Origin: JBEKIK01 sp050013075
Lineage (GTDB): Bacteria; Planctomycetota; Planctomycetia; Pirellulales; Thermoguttaceae
Direction of reading: 5' to 3'
DNA: 64,000 nt
Assembly (NCBI GenBank): GCA_050013075.1
Contig: JBEKFZ010000002.1
Span: 47,535-111,534, forward strand
The notes under the pieces were generated by a model. That model was not told the DNA's origin and ran no database searches. It was given only the letters and a program-made list of their open reading frames with translations. How positions within the stretch are numbered: position 1 is the stretch's first letter; every line of letters starts with the position of its first letter. The position numbers were made by a program, and so were the translations under genes. Of the stretch, positions 18,327 through 26,878 are shown one piece after another.

Positions 18327-18698
18327 ATGTTAGCACATAATGACAATAAGCGATTGGCAGAAGAGCACTCTGTAACCAGTTTAAAGATTTTGGCACTACA
18401 TCTTACTTGGTTTATTTTAGGACCTGTAGCATTATTTGTATCTATATTAAGTATTGTGAGTGCGGGAACCAACTGGCTAAGCGTGCGTGATATTGTTTTT
18501 TATGGGGTCGTTGCACTGATGATATTCGCCCGCTGGGTGGACCAGAAATCGGGACAAGGCACTACCAGCGAAGGGAAACCGTCAACATGGAAAGATTTCC
18601 AACAGTATGTGGTTATCTTGTCGGCATTTGCAGTGGGGGCATGGCTGATGGCAAAGGCGTTTGGGTACTGGTTTGTCGTGAATAAAACTTTTTTTTAG
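18327..18698 (+). CDS. Small two-segment membrane protein, paralogue of the one at 7838
   Basis: The 123-aa product has membrane segments at about residues 25-46 and 55-72 and a third hydrophobic stretch near 95-115. Between them lies GQGTTSEGKPSTWKD, matching the tail of the protein at 7838-8134. The two share the order H-x-x-W, two helices, AR[WY]xD, GTTxxGKPSTxKD. TGGAG precedes the ATG. I know no name or role. It follows the csrA-receiver gene by 48 bases. Confidence 0.65.
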   Translation: MLAHNDNKRLAEEHSVTSLKILALHLTWFILGPVALFVSILSIVSAGTNWLSVRDIVFYGVVALMIFARWVDQKSGQGTTSEGKPSTWKDFQQYVVILSAFAVGAWLMAKAFGYWFVVNKTFF

Positions 18699-18748
18699 TT
18701 TTGTCTTTTCTGAGAACTACATAAATCCGAACCATCAAGGAGCATATC

Positions 18749-19348
18749 ATGGTCAGTTCGAATATCGATTTGAATGCAACCTTGTGGGAAGACAAGAAGT
18801 TAGTACAGCTTCAGGTAGGATCGAAAACACACCACATCAATCTGAAGCGGGCTTATGCCCTGGCCCACTCGTTGTTGAAATCAAAAGAATACGAGGCGGC
18901 GGCAAAAATCCTTGACGCCATAGCGCTTTCGGGCAATTATTATCCCTCACGCACTGCCATCATGCTCGCGCGTTGTAAAGTGGGAATGAGAGACTATCAA
19001 GCATGCAAAACGCTGCTGCAAGAACTCATTCCAGAGGACAAGTCGTCTACTGTTGATCGGCTTCAAGCCGCCTTCGTGTTTGATGCCGTAGGAATGCGTT
19101 GGGATGCCGCTCGGGAATTAGTTGGGGTCGTTAATGAACGGACGGATTTGCCCAGCCTCTGCCTGCTTATGGGTGATCTTTTTGCATCCCTTGGAAAGAC
19201 GCGCAAAGCCATCCTTTGCTGGCAATTGGCGATGAAAAGAGACATGAACGGCGGACTCGTGGCAAACGCGGCGAAAGAAGAACTTGTTAAGCTTGTCAAG
19301 GCCTTGAAAAAGCAGCCAGACACGCGAGATGAGAAACCGGCGGCTTAA
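18749..19348 (+). CDS. TPR-like helical repeat protein
   Basis: This 199-aa soluble protein consists of paired helices resembling tetratricopeptide repeats. Examples are RAYALAHSLLKSKEYEAAAKIL at about residues 31-52 and later units with the small-residue pattern of TPRs. Such proteins usually act as protein-binding scaffolds. A short tail rich in charged residues ends it. AAGGAG precedes the ATG. The partner is unknown, and neighbours point neither to secretion nor to a specific pathway. Confidence 0.62.
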   Translation: MVSSNIDLNATLWEDKKLVQLQVGSKTHHINLKRAYALAHSLLKSKEYEAAAKILDAIALSGNYYPSRTAIMLARCKVGMRDYQACKTLLQELIPEDKSSTVDRLQAAFVFDAVGMRWDAARELVGVVNERTDLPSLCLLMGDLFASLGKTRKAILCWQLAMKRDMNGGLVANAAKEELVKLVKALKKQPDTRDEKPAA

Positions 19349-19417
19349 AGGTTTTGAATTGTTCTACCACTGGCAAGTGGAGATATCCGATCTCTTGATG
19401 AAAGTGAGAATTTAAAT

Positions 19418-20092
19418 ATGGCTGAACCGTTCGCCTTATATGATTGTAGTCTTGCACGCCGAGCAATGGGTCGGGTCTGCTCCAATTTGCGTGAACTGCT
19501 TGATGCCAGCCGCACTGTGCCCGATGCCGTGCTGGAACACCACCTCTTGCATTGTACCCTGGAAGACTACTTCGAACTTTACGAGTTTCCAAACGATCTT
19601 GCCCGTTGGTGTTGGGAGGGACTGAGCGACAACATACTTGCCGAGCAACTCGGATTGGTCGATCCCTACCGTTATGCCTCGATCGCGGAACTTCGTTCGG
19701 CCATAATCAATCTCATTGAAGATCGACTCTGGGGACTGGAACGGGCACCTTGGTGTCGGCCTGGGCGGGAACTGTATCTGATGTCATCCAGGCTAATAGC
19801 ATATGACACATGTGAACGATATCCAACTCCGGCTGCACTTGCCGAGGCAATTGAGCGTATGCCATTAAGGTCTTTGTATTATCACGTATACGAGGCCCAT
19901 CGGCGGACCTCGGAACATACCGACGATTTTTCCGCTTGGCTGGAAAACTATGGGGTCAGCCCGACGCTCGTGGCCAGATTACGGTCAATAGATTTTTATT
20001 TTCTTAACCTTACACAATTGCGTCAGGAACTGCTCCAGGCGTTTCGGCAATATCTTCCCGAACTCGCTACAGTGGCAAAGGGGACCTTATGA
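19418..20092 (+). CDS. DUF5752 family protein next to TreT
   Basis: The 224-aa product is a soluble, mostly helical protein resembling the DUF5752 family, which is typically encoded beside trehalose glycosyltransferases. Landmarks are FALYDCSLARRAMGR at the N-terminus and RSLYYHVYEAHRR near residue 152. It overlaps the next gene by four bases (ATGA), so translation is coupled. Its biochemical role is not known, but the fixed gene neighbourhood suggests an accessory or regulatory job in trehalose or glucan synthesis. Confidence 0.72.
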   Translation: MAEPFALYDCSLARRAMGRVCSNLRELLDASRTVPDAVLEHHLLHCTLEDYFELYEFPNDLARWCWEGLSDNILAEQLGLVDPYRYASIAELRSAIINLIEDRLWGLERAPWCRPGRELYLMSSRLIAYDTCERYPTPAALAEAIERMPLRSLYYHVYEAHRRTSEHTDDFSAWLENYGVSPTLVARLRSIDFYFLNLTQLRQELLQAFRQYLPELATVAKGTL

Positions 20093-21318
20093 GACTTCTC
20101 GACCGCTACGAAGAGGTCGTCGGTTCCCGGGAGATCCAACATCTCCGCCGGTTGGCCGAGCGTCTAGCGGGAAAGCGTATCGTCCATGTAAATTCCACGC
20201 GCACCGGGGGCGGGGTGGCTGAAATTCTCGGCTGGATGATACCGTTGATGCAGGAACTTGGCATCGATGCCCGCTGGGAAGTAATCAGCGGTCCACCCGA
20301 TTTTTACCGAGTTACCAAAGCATTTCACAACGGATTGCAAGGACAGCCGGTCTCGCTTAGACAAAGCGACTTCGATCTACATTACGAAGTCAATCGCGAA
20401 AACGCGAAACGTTTGAGCCTTGAAGCCGACATAGTTTTCGTTCACGATCCGCAACCGATTTACCTTCCGCATTTCACTCCTGATGGTAAGGTAAAGCGTT
20501 GGATTTGGCGATGCCACATCGACGCTTCCCAGCCACAGCGTGCAATATGGAAACACTTGGAATGTGCGTTGTCGAAATACCAGGGAACCATATTTTCCAT
20601 GGCGGCATTTACCAGGCACTTGGAACTGCCGATGTTCATTATTCCGCCGTCGATCGATCCGCTCTCTGAGAAGAACTGTTCGATTGCAGAAACGGAGCGA
20701 TTGGAGACTTTAACAAGATTAGGTATCGTCCCCGACCGCCCACTGCTTTTGCAGGTCTCACGGTTCGACCGATTCAAGGATCCATTAGGCGTGATTGAAG
20801 CATACCGGCTGCTGAAGCCGTATTATCCCGAACTCCAATTGGCTTTAGTCGGCGGGCCGGCGGACGACGATCCTGAAGGAGCGGCTATGCTCCGCGAAGT
20901 AATGGAACGTGCTGGTGACGACCCCGACCTTAAGATTCTCATGCTTCCGCCAGATGCACATCGAACCATTAATGCACTTCAGCGATCGGCCATCGTCGTT
21001 CTGCAAAAGTCATTGCGGGAAGGGTTTGGTCTAACGGTGACGGAGGCCCTTTGGAAGGGCAAACCGGTGATCGGCGGCGCTTGTGGGGGAATCACATTAC
21101 AAGTACATGATTACCACACTGGTTTTCTTGTGCATTCTTCCGCGGGCGCCGCCTATCGTATTCGATATTTGCTGCGATATGTGGAGAAACGGAATCGTAT
21201 GGGTCAGATCGGCCACGAATTTGTCAGAGAGCATTTTCTGCTGACTCGGCACTTGCGCGACTACCTTACCATGCTGCTTTGTTTGGACCATCCTGATTCT
21301 TGTTCCTTGATCGTGTGA
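20089..21318 (+). CDS. treT: GT4 glycosyltransferase, trehalose synthase TreT-like
   Basis: This 409-aa protein matches TreT, which joins an NDP-glucose and glucose to form trehalose in one reversible step. The N-terminal Rossmann domain starts with HVNSTRTGGGVAEIL. The C-terminal domain has LLQVSRFDRFKDPLGVI and the nucleotide-sugar motif REGFGLTVTEALWKGKPVIG, with the E-x7-E pair of GT4 enzymes. It overlaps the DUF5752 gene and is followed by otsA and otsB, so this cluster holds two separate trehalose routes. Confidence 0.87.
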   Translation: MRLLDRYEEVVGSREIQHLRRLAERLAGKRIVHVNSTRTGGGVAEILGWMIPLMQELGIDARWEVISGPPDFYRVTKAFHNGLQGQPVSLRQSDFDLHYEVNRENAKRLSLEADIVFVHDPQPIYLPHFTPDGKVKRWIWRCHIDASQPQRAIWKHLECALSKYQGTIFSMAAFTRHLELPMFIIPPSIDPLSEKNCSIAETERLETLTRLGIVPDRPLLLQVSRFDRFKDPLGVIEAYRLLKPYYPELQLALVGGPADDDPEGAAMLREVMERAGDDPDLKILMLPPDAHRTINALQRSAIVVLQKSLREGFGLTVTEALWKGKPVIGGACGGITLQVHDYHTGFLVHSSAGAAYRIRYLLRYVEKRNRMGQIGHEFVREHFLLTRHLRDYLTMLLCLDHPDSCSLIV

Positions 21319-21388
21319 TATTGCAACCGACTTATCGGCGCTTGCCCTGGAATGAAGGCAAGCATTGAAAACTATAAAGGAGCGAAAC

Positions 21389-22885
21389 ATGTCTTGGACA
21401 AAACAACGCTTGCAAGAAGCGATTGGCCAACGCTTAAACGGCACAAAGCTGGTTGTTGTGGCAAATCGCGAGCCGTACATACATACTTACGAGGGTGGAG
21501 AGATCAAATGCATGCGCCCCGCCAGCGGTTTGACGACCGCTCTTGACCCGGTTATGCAAACTTGCGGAGGCGTGTGGATTGCCCACGGAAGCGGTTCGGC
21601 CGATCGCGCGGTTGTTGACGATCATGATCGTATTTCGGTGCCGGATACAAATCCATCTTATAGTTTGCGCCGCGTTTGGTTAACTAAAGCCGAGGAACAA
21701 GGGTATTACTACGGTTTTTCCAATGACGCTCTATGGCCGTTATGTCATGTCGCATATACGCGGCCGCGGTTCGATTCCGAAGATTGGCGGCAATATAGGA
21801 TTGTGAACCGGAAGTTTGCCGACGCGGTTCTCGAAGAGATCGACGACGAGCCGGCCATTGTCTTCGTGCAGGATTATCACTTCGCCCTTTTGCCGCGAAT
21901 GTTGAAAGAAGCCCGTGATGACCTGGTTGTGGCCCAGTTCTGGCACATTCCCTGGCCCAACCGCGAGGTATTTCGCGTCTGTCCTTGGCACGATGAAATT
22001 TTGGACGGCTTGCTGGGCAACGATTTGCTGTCCTTCCATATCCAGTATCACTGCAACAATTTCCTCGACACCATCGATCGCTCGCTCGAAGCAAAGGTCG
22101 ATATGGAACATTTTTCCGTCACTCGCGGCGGGCATGTAACCAAAGTACGCCCATTCCCTATCAGCATCGATCCAGACGCGATGGCCGATATGTTGCCGCA
22201 AAGTATGGATAACGCTGAGCGGCAGTTTCGCAAAAAACTTGGCTTAACCAACGAGAAAATACTTGTAGGCGTTGATCGCGTAGACTATACCAAGGGCATT
22301 CCAGAACGTTTTGCCGCTATTGACAGACTACTTACAAATTATCCCGACTTAAAAGGCACATTTGTATTCGTGCAGATCGGCGCGCCAAGTCGGACGCATT
22401 TACCGGTATATCGCCGTCTGAACGAGGAACTAAATAGCAAAGCCGATGAAATCAACTGGCGTCACGGTCAAGGATCATGGCGTCCAATAATCTTCCTCAA
22501 CGAACATCACACCCCCTGGCAGATCTTTGCTCTCTACAGGATGGCGTCAGGCTGTGTTGTCAGCTCACTGCATGACGGCATGAACTTGGTTGCCAAGGAG
22601 TTTGTCGCATCCCGGACGGATTTCCAGGGGGTGCTTGTCTTGTCGCGATTCACGGGAGCCGCGAGAGAATTGCCTGATGCTTTATTAGTCAATCCATACT
22701 CCGTAGATGAATTCGCCGAAGCGATCCACATTGCATTAACGATGTCAAATGAAGAACAAGGACAACGGATGCGCCGGATGCGCATGCAAGTTGAAGACAA
22801 TAATATCTATCGCTGGGCCGGCATGTTGTTGTCAGAGGCTAGCAAAATGGTGCCTATCCAACATTTTGTGGGAGAAACTGTATGA
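21389..22885 (+). CDS. otsA: Trehalose-6-phosphate synthase (GT20)
   Basis: OtsA transfers glucose from a nucleotide sugar to glucose-6-phosphate. The 498-aa product has VVVANREPYIHTY at the N-terminus, VQDYHFALLPRML near residue 160, and GVDRVDYTKGIPERF near 298, the classical GT20 donor-site block. SSLHDGMNLVAKEFVASR follows near 400. The start at 21389 is set by AAAGGAGCGAAAC just before the ATG. It overlaps otsB by four bases. Trehalose here probably protects against osmotic or drying stress. Confidence 0.94.
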   Translation: MSWTKQRLQEAIGQRLNGTKLVVVANREPYIHTYEGGEIKCMRPASGLTTALDPVMQTCGGVWIAHGSGSADRAVVDDHDRISVPDTNPSYSLRRVWLTKAEEQGYYYGFSNDALWPLCHVAYTRPRFDSEDWRQYRIVNRKFADAVLEEIDDEPAIVFVQDYHFALLPRMLKEARDDLVVAQFWHIPWPNREVFRVCPWHDEILDGLLGNDLLSFHIQYHCNNFLDTIDRSLEAKVDMEHFSVTRGGHVTKVRPFPISIDPDAMADMLPQSMDNAERQFRKKLGLTNEKILVGVDRVDYTKGIPERFAAIDRLLTNYPDLKGTFVFVQIGAPSRTHLPVYRRLNEELNSKADEINWRHGQGSWRPIIFLNEHHTPWQIFALYRMASGCVVSSLHDGMNLVAKEFVASRTDFQGVLVLSRFTGAARELPDALLVNPYSVDEFAEAIHIALTMSNEEQGQRMRRMRMQVEDNNIYRWAGMLLSEASKMVPIQHFVGETV

Positions 22886-23739
22886 TTCCACCCATTCAGG
22901 AAATCATCGACGCCTTGACTGCCACTTACAACCACGGTCAGCGGTTACTCTTGCTTTTCGATTACGACGGAACCTTAACGCCGATTGTATCTCATCCGCG
23001 CTTGGCTGGATTGCATCCGGAGACGCGGCGGATATTGAAAAATCTGGCATGTCGACCGCGCATTGCAATCGGAATCATTAGCGGTCGCGAGATTGATGAC
23101 CTAAAATCCATGGTTGGCTTGCGCAATATCTACTATGCCGGCACGTCCGGATTGGAGCTGAATCTTTGCGGAACTCAGGTAACGCATCCGCAAGCCGGTC
23201 GAATGGCCATGCTTTTGGCTATCCTTAGGGAACATCTTAACAAGATTCTTAAAATGTTTCCCGGGGCTTGGTTTGAAAATAAGCAGCTTGGGCTCACGGT
23301 TCACTATCGCGAAGTTCAACAGGATCACATACCGAACATCAAATCTTGGGTTGAGCAAATTGCATCGCCATTTCTGGATAAACTGGACCTCCAAGATGGT
23401 CCTATGGCAGTGGAAATCACGCCGAAGTTAGGTTGGAATAAGGCTACAGCCGTCCAACTTATTTTAGAGCATCTCGGCAAGGAGAATGTGCTTACACTAT
23501 ATGCCGGCGATGCACCGAACGACGTTGCTGCGATAGAATATGTGTCTTCGATAGGGGGAATTTGCATTGGCATCGGTCCCGACACTTCACAGCATGTTCA
23601 GTTTCATCTTACCGATCAAGCCGCATTTATGGCGTTTATTGCGAGTTTAGATGCGGTTATACCAAAAAATATGCATGGCAACTCGCAACTCAATCGCCAC
23701 TGCCCGGATATACATAAAACTTGTGAGAAGCTGCTTTAA
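22882..23739 (+). CDS. otsB: Trehalose-6-phosphate phosphatase
   Basis: The 285-aa HAD-superfamily enzyme removes phosphate from trehalose-6-phosphate. LLFDYDGTLTPIV (about residues 24-36) holds the two catalytic aspartates. ISGREIDDL near 73 and YAGDAPNDVAAIEY near 211 are the remaining HAD motifs. The ATGA overlap with otsA indicates coupled translation. The length fits a stand-alone OtsB. Confidence 0.92.
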   Translation: MIPPIQEIIDALTATYNHGQRLLLLFDYDGTLTPIVSHPRLAGLHPETRRILKNLACRPRIAIGIISGREIDDLKSMVGLRNIYYAGTSGLELNLCGTQVTHPQAGRMAMLLAILREHLNKILKMFPGAWFENKQLGLTVHYREVQQDHIPNIKSWVEQIASPFLDKLDLQDGPMAVEITPKLGWNKATAVQLILEHLGKENVLTLYAGDAPNDVAAIEYVSSIGGICIGIGPDTSQHVQFHLTDQAAFMAFIASLDAVIPKNMHGNSQLNRHCPDIHKTCEKLL

Positions 23740-23839
23740 AGAACCGCGTTCGAGGAGACAACCTAATAAACCGCCTGTAGGCAATAATTCAGGCTAGTGA
23801 AAATTAACAACACCTAAATCATTTTATTGTGAAAATAAC

Positions 23840-24616
23840 ATGAACGAAAAGAAATGCCCTAAGCCGATGAAAGAACGTTTGTATCGAGAGGTTGAAATAT
23901 TGCGGAATCGCATTGTGTCCTTAGAAATCATGCAGAAACAACACCAGTGCGAAATTGAAGTTTGCCTCACCCAGAACCGCTTGCTCACTAACTTATTAGA
24001 TAATGAGGAACGGAAACAAAAACTATTAGCCTATGAAATTCATGACAATTTGGCACAACTGCTTGCCGGGGCTTTGCATCGCTTTGAATCGTTTCGTGAA
24101 TTGCATCCAGGTGGTGATCTGGATAGTCTAAATGTCTTCGAGAACGGATTTAATCTTCTCCGTCGGGCACATAGGGAAGCCAGAAGACTTATAAGAGGAA
24201 TGCATTCACCACTGCTCGATAAATACGGCTTGGCTGCTGCCGTTGGCGAACTCATTCAAGAGAGGCTGGAACATGCCGATGTGGAAATTGAGTATTATCA
24301 TGACCTGCAAACGAATGTCTTACCGCTCTCTTTAGCAGGCGCGGTTTTCCGGATTGTCCAGGAAAGTCTTAACAATGCCTGTTGCCATAGCCAAAGCAAG
24401 CGAATTCGTGTAGAACTCACCGAGCAGGACAAATCTATCCGCATATTAGTTCAGGATTGGGGAATCGGTTTTGATCTGGAGAACGTTGAAGAAGGCCATT
24501 TTGGTTTGCATGGAATCCAGACGAGAGCAAAACATTTTGGCGGAGAAGCAATCATAACCAGTTCCCCAGGTGCCGGCGCAAGCATTTTTGTTGTGATTCC
24601 CATTGCGGAAGTTTAG
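23840..24616 (+). CDS. Soluble NarL-type (HisKA_3) sensor histidine kinase
   Basis: This 258-aa protein begins with a coiled coil (about residues 10-60), then a HisKA_3 box AYEIHDNLAQLLAGAL with the phosphorylated His near residue 71, and ends in an ATPase domain with VQESLNNACCHSQSKRI and GFDLENVEEGHFGLHGIQ. There is no membrane segment or PAS domain, so its input must come through a partner. HisKA_3 kinases normally phosphorylate LuxR-type regulators, and none is encoded in this window. It is 100 bases downstream of otsB. Confidence 0.88.
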   Translation: MNEKKCPKPMKERLYREVEILRNRIVSLEIMQKQHQCEIEVCLTQNRLLTNLLDNEERKQKLLAYEIHDNLAQLLAGALHRFESFRELHPGGDLDSLNVFENGFNLLRRAHREARRLIRGMHSPLLDKYGLAAAVGELIQERLEHADVEIEYYHDLQTNVLPLSLAGAVFRIVQESLNNACCHSQSKRIRVELTEQDKSIRILVQDWGIGFDLENVEEGHFGLHGIQTRAKHFGGEAIITSSPGAGASIFVVIPIAEV

Positions 24617-24779
24617 GAAATAGCTGAGATAATTCTTTCAACCGGCTGAAATTCTGTGACATTTATACCATATATGGGGTTTCCATCAGGAATAGTCCTG
24701 CTTAAAATTATTATTGAGTTAATAACAATAGTAATCAGATGGAATTTACCGTGATACCAAAGCAGGATTATTAAAACCA

Positions 24780-26765
24780 ATGGGCAAAACTGAAGGACCA
24801 TCAAAACGAGACAATCTTTTTCGGTGGTTCCCCGAATTTTTGGATCTTGGCAGAAGGCATTTAAATGCACAAGTACGCCTTCTAGGTTTGGCAGTGCTTG
24901 TCGGCATTGTTGCTGGGCTGGGTGCAATTGTTTTTTATAGCGCAACACGGTATGTGGAGCATTATGCATTAGGTATGGCCGGTTACGATCCCCAACCGCG
25001 ACCGGCGGGCGAAAGCATGTCGCTTCCTCCGTTAGACCATCCTTTTCGACCTTGGCTTTTGCTTATCATTCCTACACTAGGCGGACTTGCAAGCGGACTG
25101 TTGGTGTACAGCCTTGCGCCAGAGGCCGAAGGACACGGCACCGACGCTGTGATCGCGGCTTATCATTCGCCACAAGGCCAAATTCGACCTCGCGTGCCTT
25201 TAGTGAAAATCGTGGCCAGCGCTCTGACAATTGGCACAGGGGGTTCTGGCGGCCGTGAAGGCCCAATTGCACAGATCGGGGCGGGTTTTGGATCGGTTTT
25301 AGCCAACCTATTGCATCTCCGTCCCGCAAACCGGCGTATTCTCATGGCTGCTGGTATGGGCGCGGGCATCGCCGCCATCTTCCGTGCTCCGCTTGCAGGG
25401 GCATTGTTCGCCTCGGAGGTCCTTTATCGCTCGCCGGAGTTTGAGCCGGAAGTTATTATGCCGGCCGCGATTGCCAGCGTTGTATCTTACTGTACTTTTG
25501 GCCTTTACGCAGGTTGGGAACCGCTGTTCGACACGCCGGATATTACTTTCAATGATCCGTGGCGGCTCGGCCCATATTTCCTGCTGATGTTGTTCATGAT
25601 CATCCTGGCTGCACTTTATACGCATTCCTTCTACGGATTCGTACGGTTGTTCAAAAAGATACCCATCCCGCCACATTTCAAACCGGCCATCGGTGCATTT
25701 TTTACCGGTTTGATTGGACTTGTACTGTACTATCTTTTCGGTCGTCAACCTCAGGTCCTTGCGGTGCTGTCGTTTGGTTACAGCGCCATCCAAGGTGCGG
25801 TTTTAGATGGTTCCACGGTTACTGCCGGCGTTCTTTTGGCTATTGCGATTGGAAAAATCCTGACAACGGGCTTGACCATAGGAAGCGGCGGCTCCGGTGG
25901 CGTATTCGGACCTTCGATGGTTATTGGCGGTTGCGGCGGTGGTGCAGCGGGAATTTTCTTTCACCAGCTTTGGCCCGGTCTCGTTCCGCAACCGGCAAGC
26001 TTCGTCATCGTAGGTATGGCCGGATTCTTCGCCGCCGCTGCCAAGACGCCGTTTTCAACTCTAATTATCGTAAGCGAGATGACCGGCGGCTATCATCTTT
26101 TGCTGCCGGCACTTTGGGTATGCGTTCTGGCTTATATGCTTTCCGACAAAGTATCTATATACAGTTCACAGGTCGAAAGCCGTTCGCGTTCCCCTGCCCA
26201 TCAGGGCAGTTATGTTCGCGAGATCCTCGGTGAAGTGTACGTTCGGCAATTTGTGACGCCGAAAATGAATGTTCCAACACTAGGTCCGGGCAATTCTCTA
26301 GGAAAAGTGCTAGAGGAGTTCAACAAGACAGATTACTCGGTTTTACCGGTTGCGGACGAGAAAAATCGTCTTGTGGGCGTGGTAAACCTGGAAGAACTGC
26401 ACCACGCCACGCAGTCGCCGTATGCCAAACCGCTGATTCTCGTTACCGATATCATGCGTACCGATATACGCCCGCTTCAACAAGACGACTCGTTAGATCG
26501 GGCGCAGGAACTATTTGTAGAGAACGATTTGCTGGCACTCCCGATCGTCGATGACCTGAAACAACGTCATATCGTCGGAATGGTTCGACGCTATGAAGTT
26601 GCCAGCACTTATCTCCGGCACATCCACGGACCAAACGCGATCGGCGACGATAAGACAGAGCGATTCAATATTGCCACGGTAAAAGAAAGCGAAAAAGAGA
26701 ATCAGCACGTCATAGAATCCAACGAACAATCTGTAACTGACCAGCCAGATGACGATCAGCTTTAA
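24780..26765 (+). CDS. ClC-type chloride channel or H+/Cl- exchanger with CBS domains
   Basis: The 661-aa product has the ClC membrane core. GTGGSGGREGP near residue 156 and GSGGSGGVFGPSMVIGG near 368 are the selectivity-filter segments of the two inverted halves. A C-terminal part (about 480-610) holds a CBS pair with VTPKMNVPTLGPGNSLGKVL and VTDIMRTDIRPL, which often bind adenine nucleotides. These proteins move chloride, fluoride or other anions across the inner membrane. The substrate cannot be read from sequence alone. Confidence 0.93.
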   Translation: MGKTEGPSKRDNLFRWFPEFLDLGRRHLNAQVRLLGLAVLVGIVAGLGAIVFYSATRYVEHYALGMAGYDPQPRPAGESMSLPPLDHPFRPWLLLIIPTLGGLASGLLVYSLAPEAEGHGTDAVIAAYHSPQGQIRPRVPLVKIVASALTIGTGGSGGREGPIAQIGAGFGSVLANLLHLRPANRRILMAAGMGAGIAAIFRAPLAGALFASEVLYRSPEFEPEVIMPAAIASVVSYCTFGLYAGWEPLFDTPDITFNDPWRLGPYFLLMLFMIILAALYTHSFYGFVRLFKKIPIPPHFKPAIGAFFTGLIGLVLYYLFGRQPQVLAVLSFGYSAIQGAVLDGSTVTAGVLLAIAIGKILTTGLTIGSGGSGGVFGPSMVIGGCGGGAAGIFFHQLWPGLVPQPASFVIVGMAGFFAAAAKTPFSTLIIVSEMTGGYHLLLPALWVCVLAYMLSDKVSIYSSQVESRSRSPAHQGSYVREILGEVYVRQFVTPKMNVPTLGPGNSLGKVLEEFNKTDYSVLPVADEKNRLVGVVNLEELHHATQSPYAKPLILVTDIMRTDIRPLQQDDSLDRAQELFVENDLLALPIVDDLKQRHIVGMVRRYEVASTYLRHIHGPNAIGDDKTERFNIATVKESEKENQHVIESNEQSVTDQPDDDQL

Positions 26766-26878
26766 CCTGACCTAAACGTGTTACACGGCATGAATGTTTC
26801 TGATGAAGTGTCTTAAATACCTTCATCTCTGAAAACTCCAGCTATGTCGTAGAATTGCAATACACAGGAGGCCGACCT

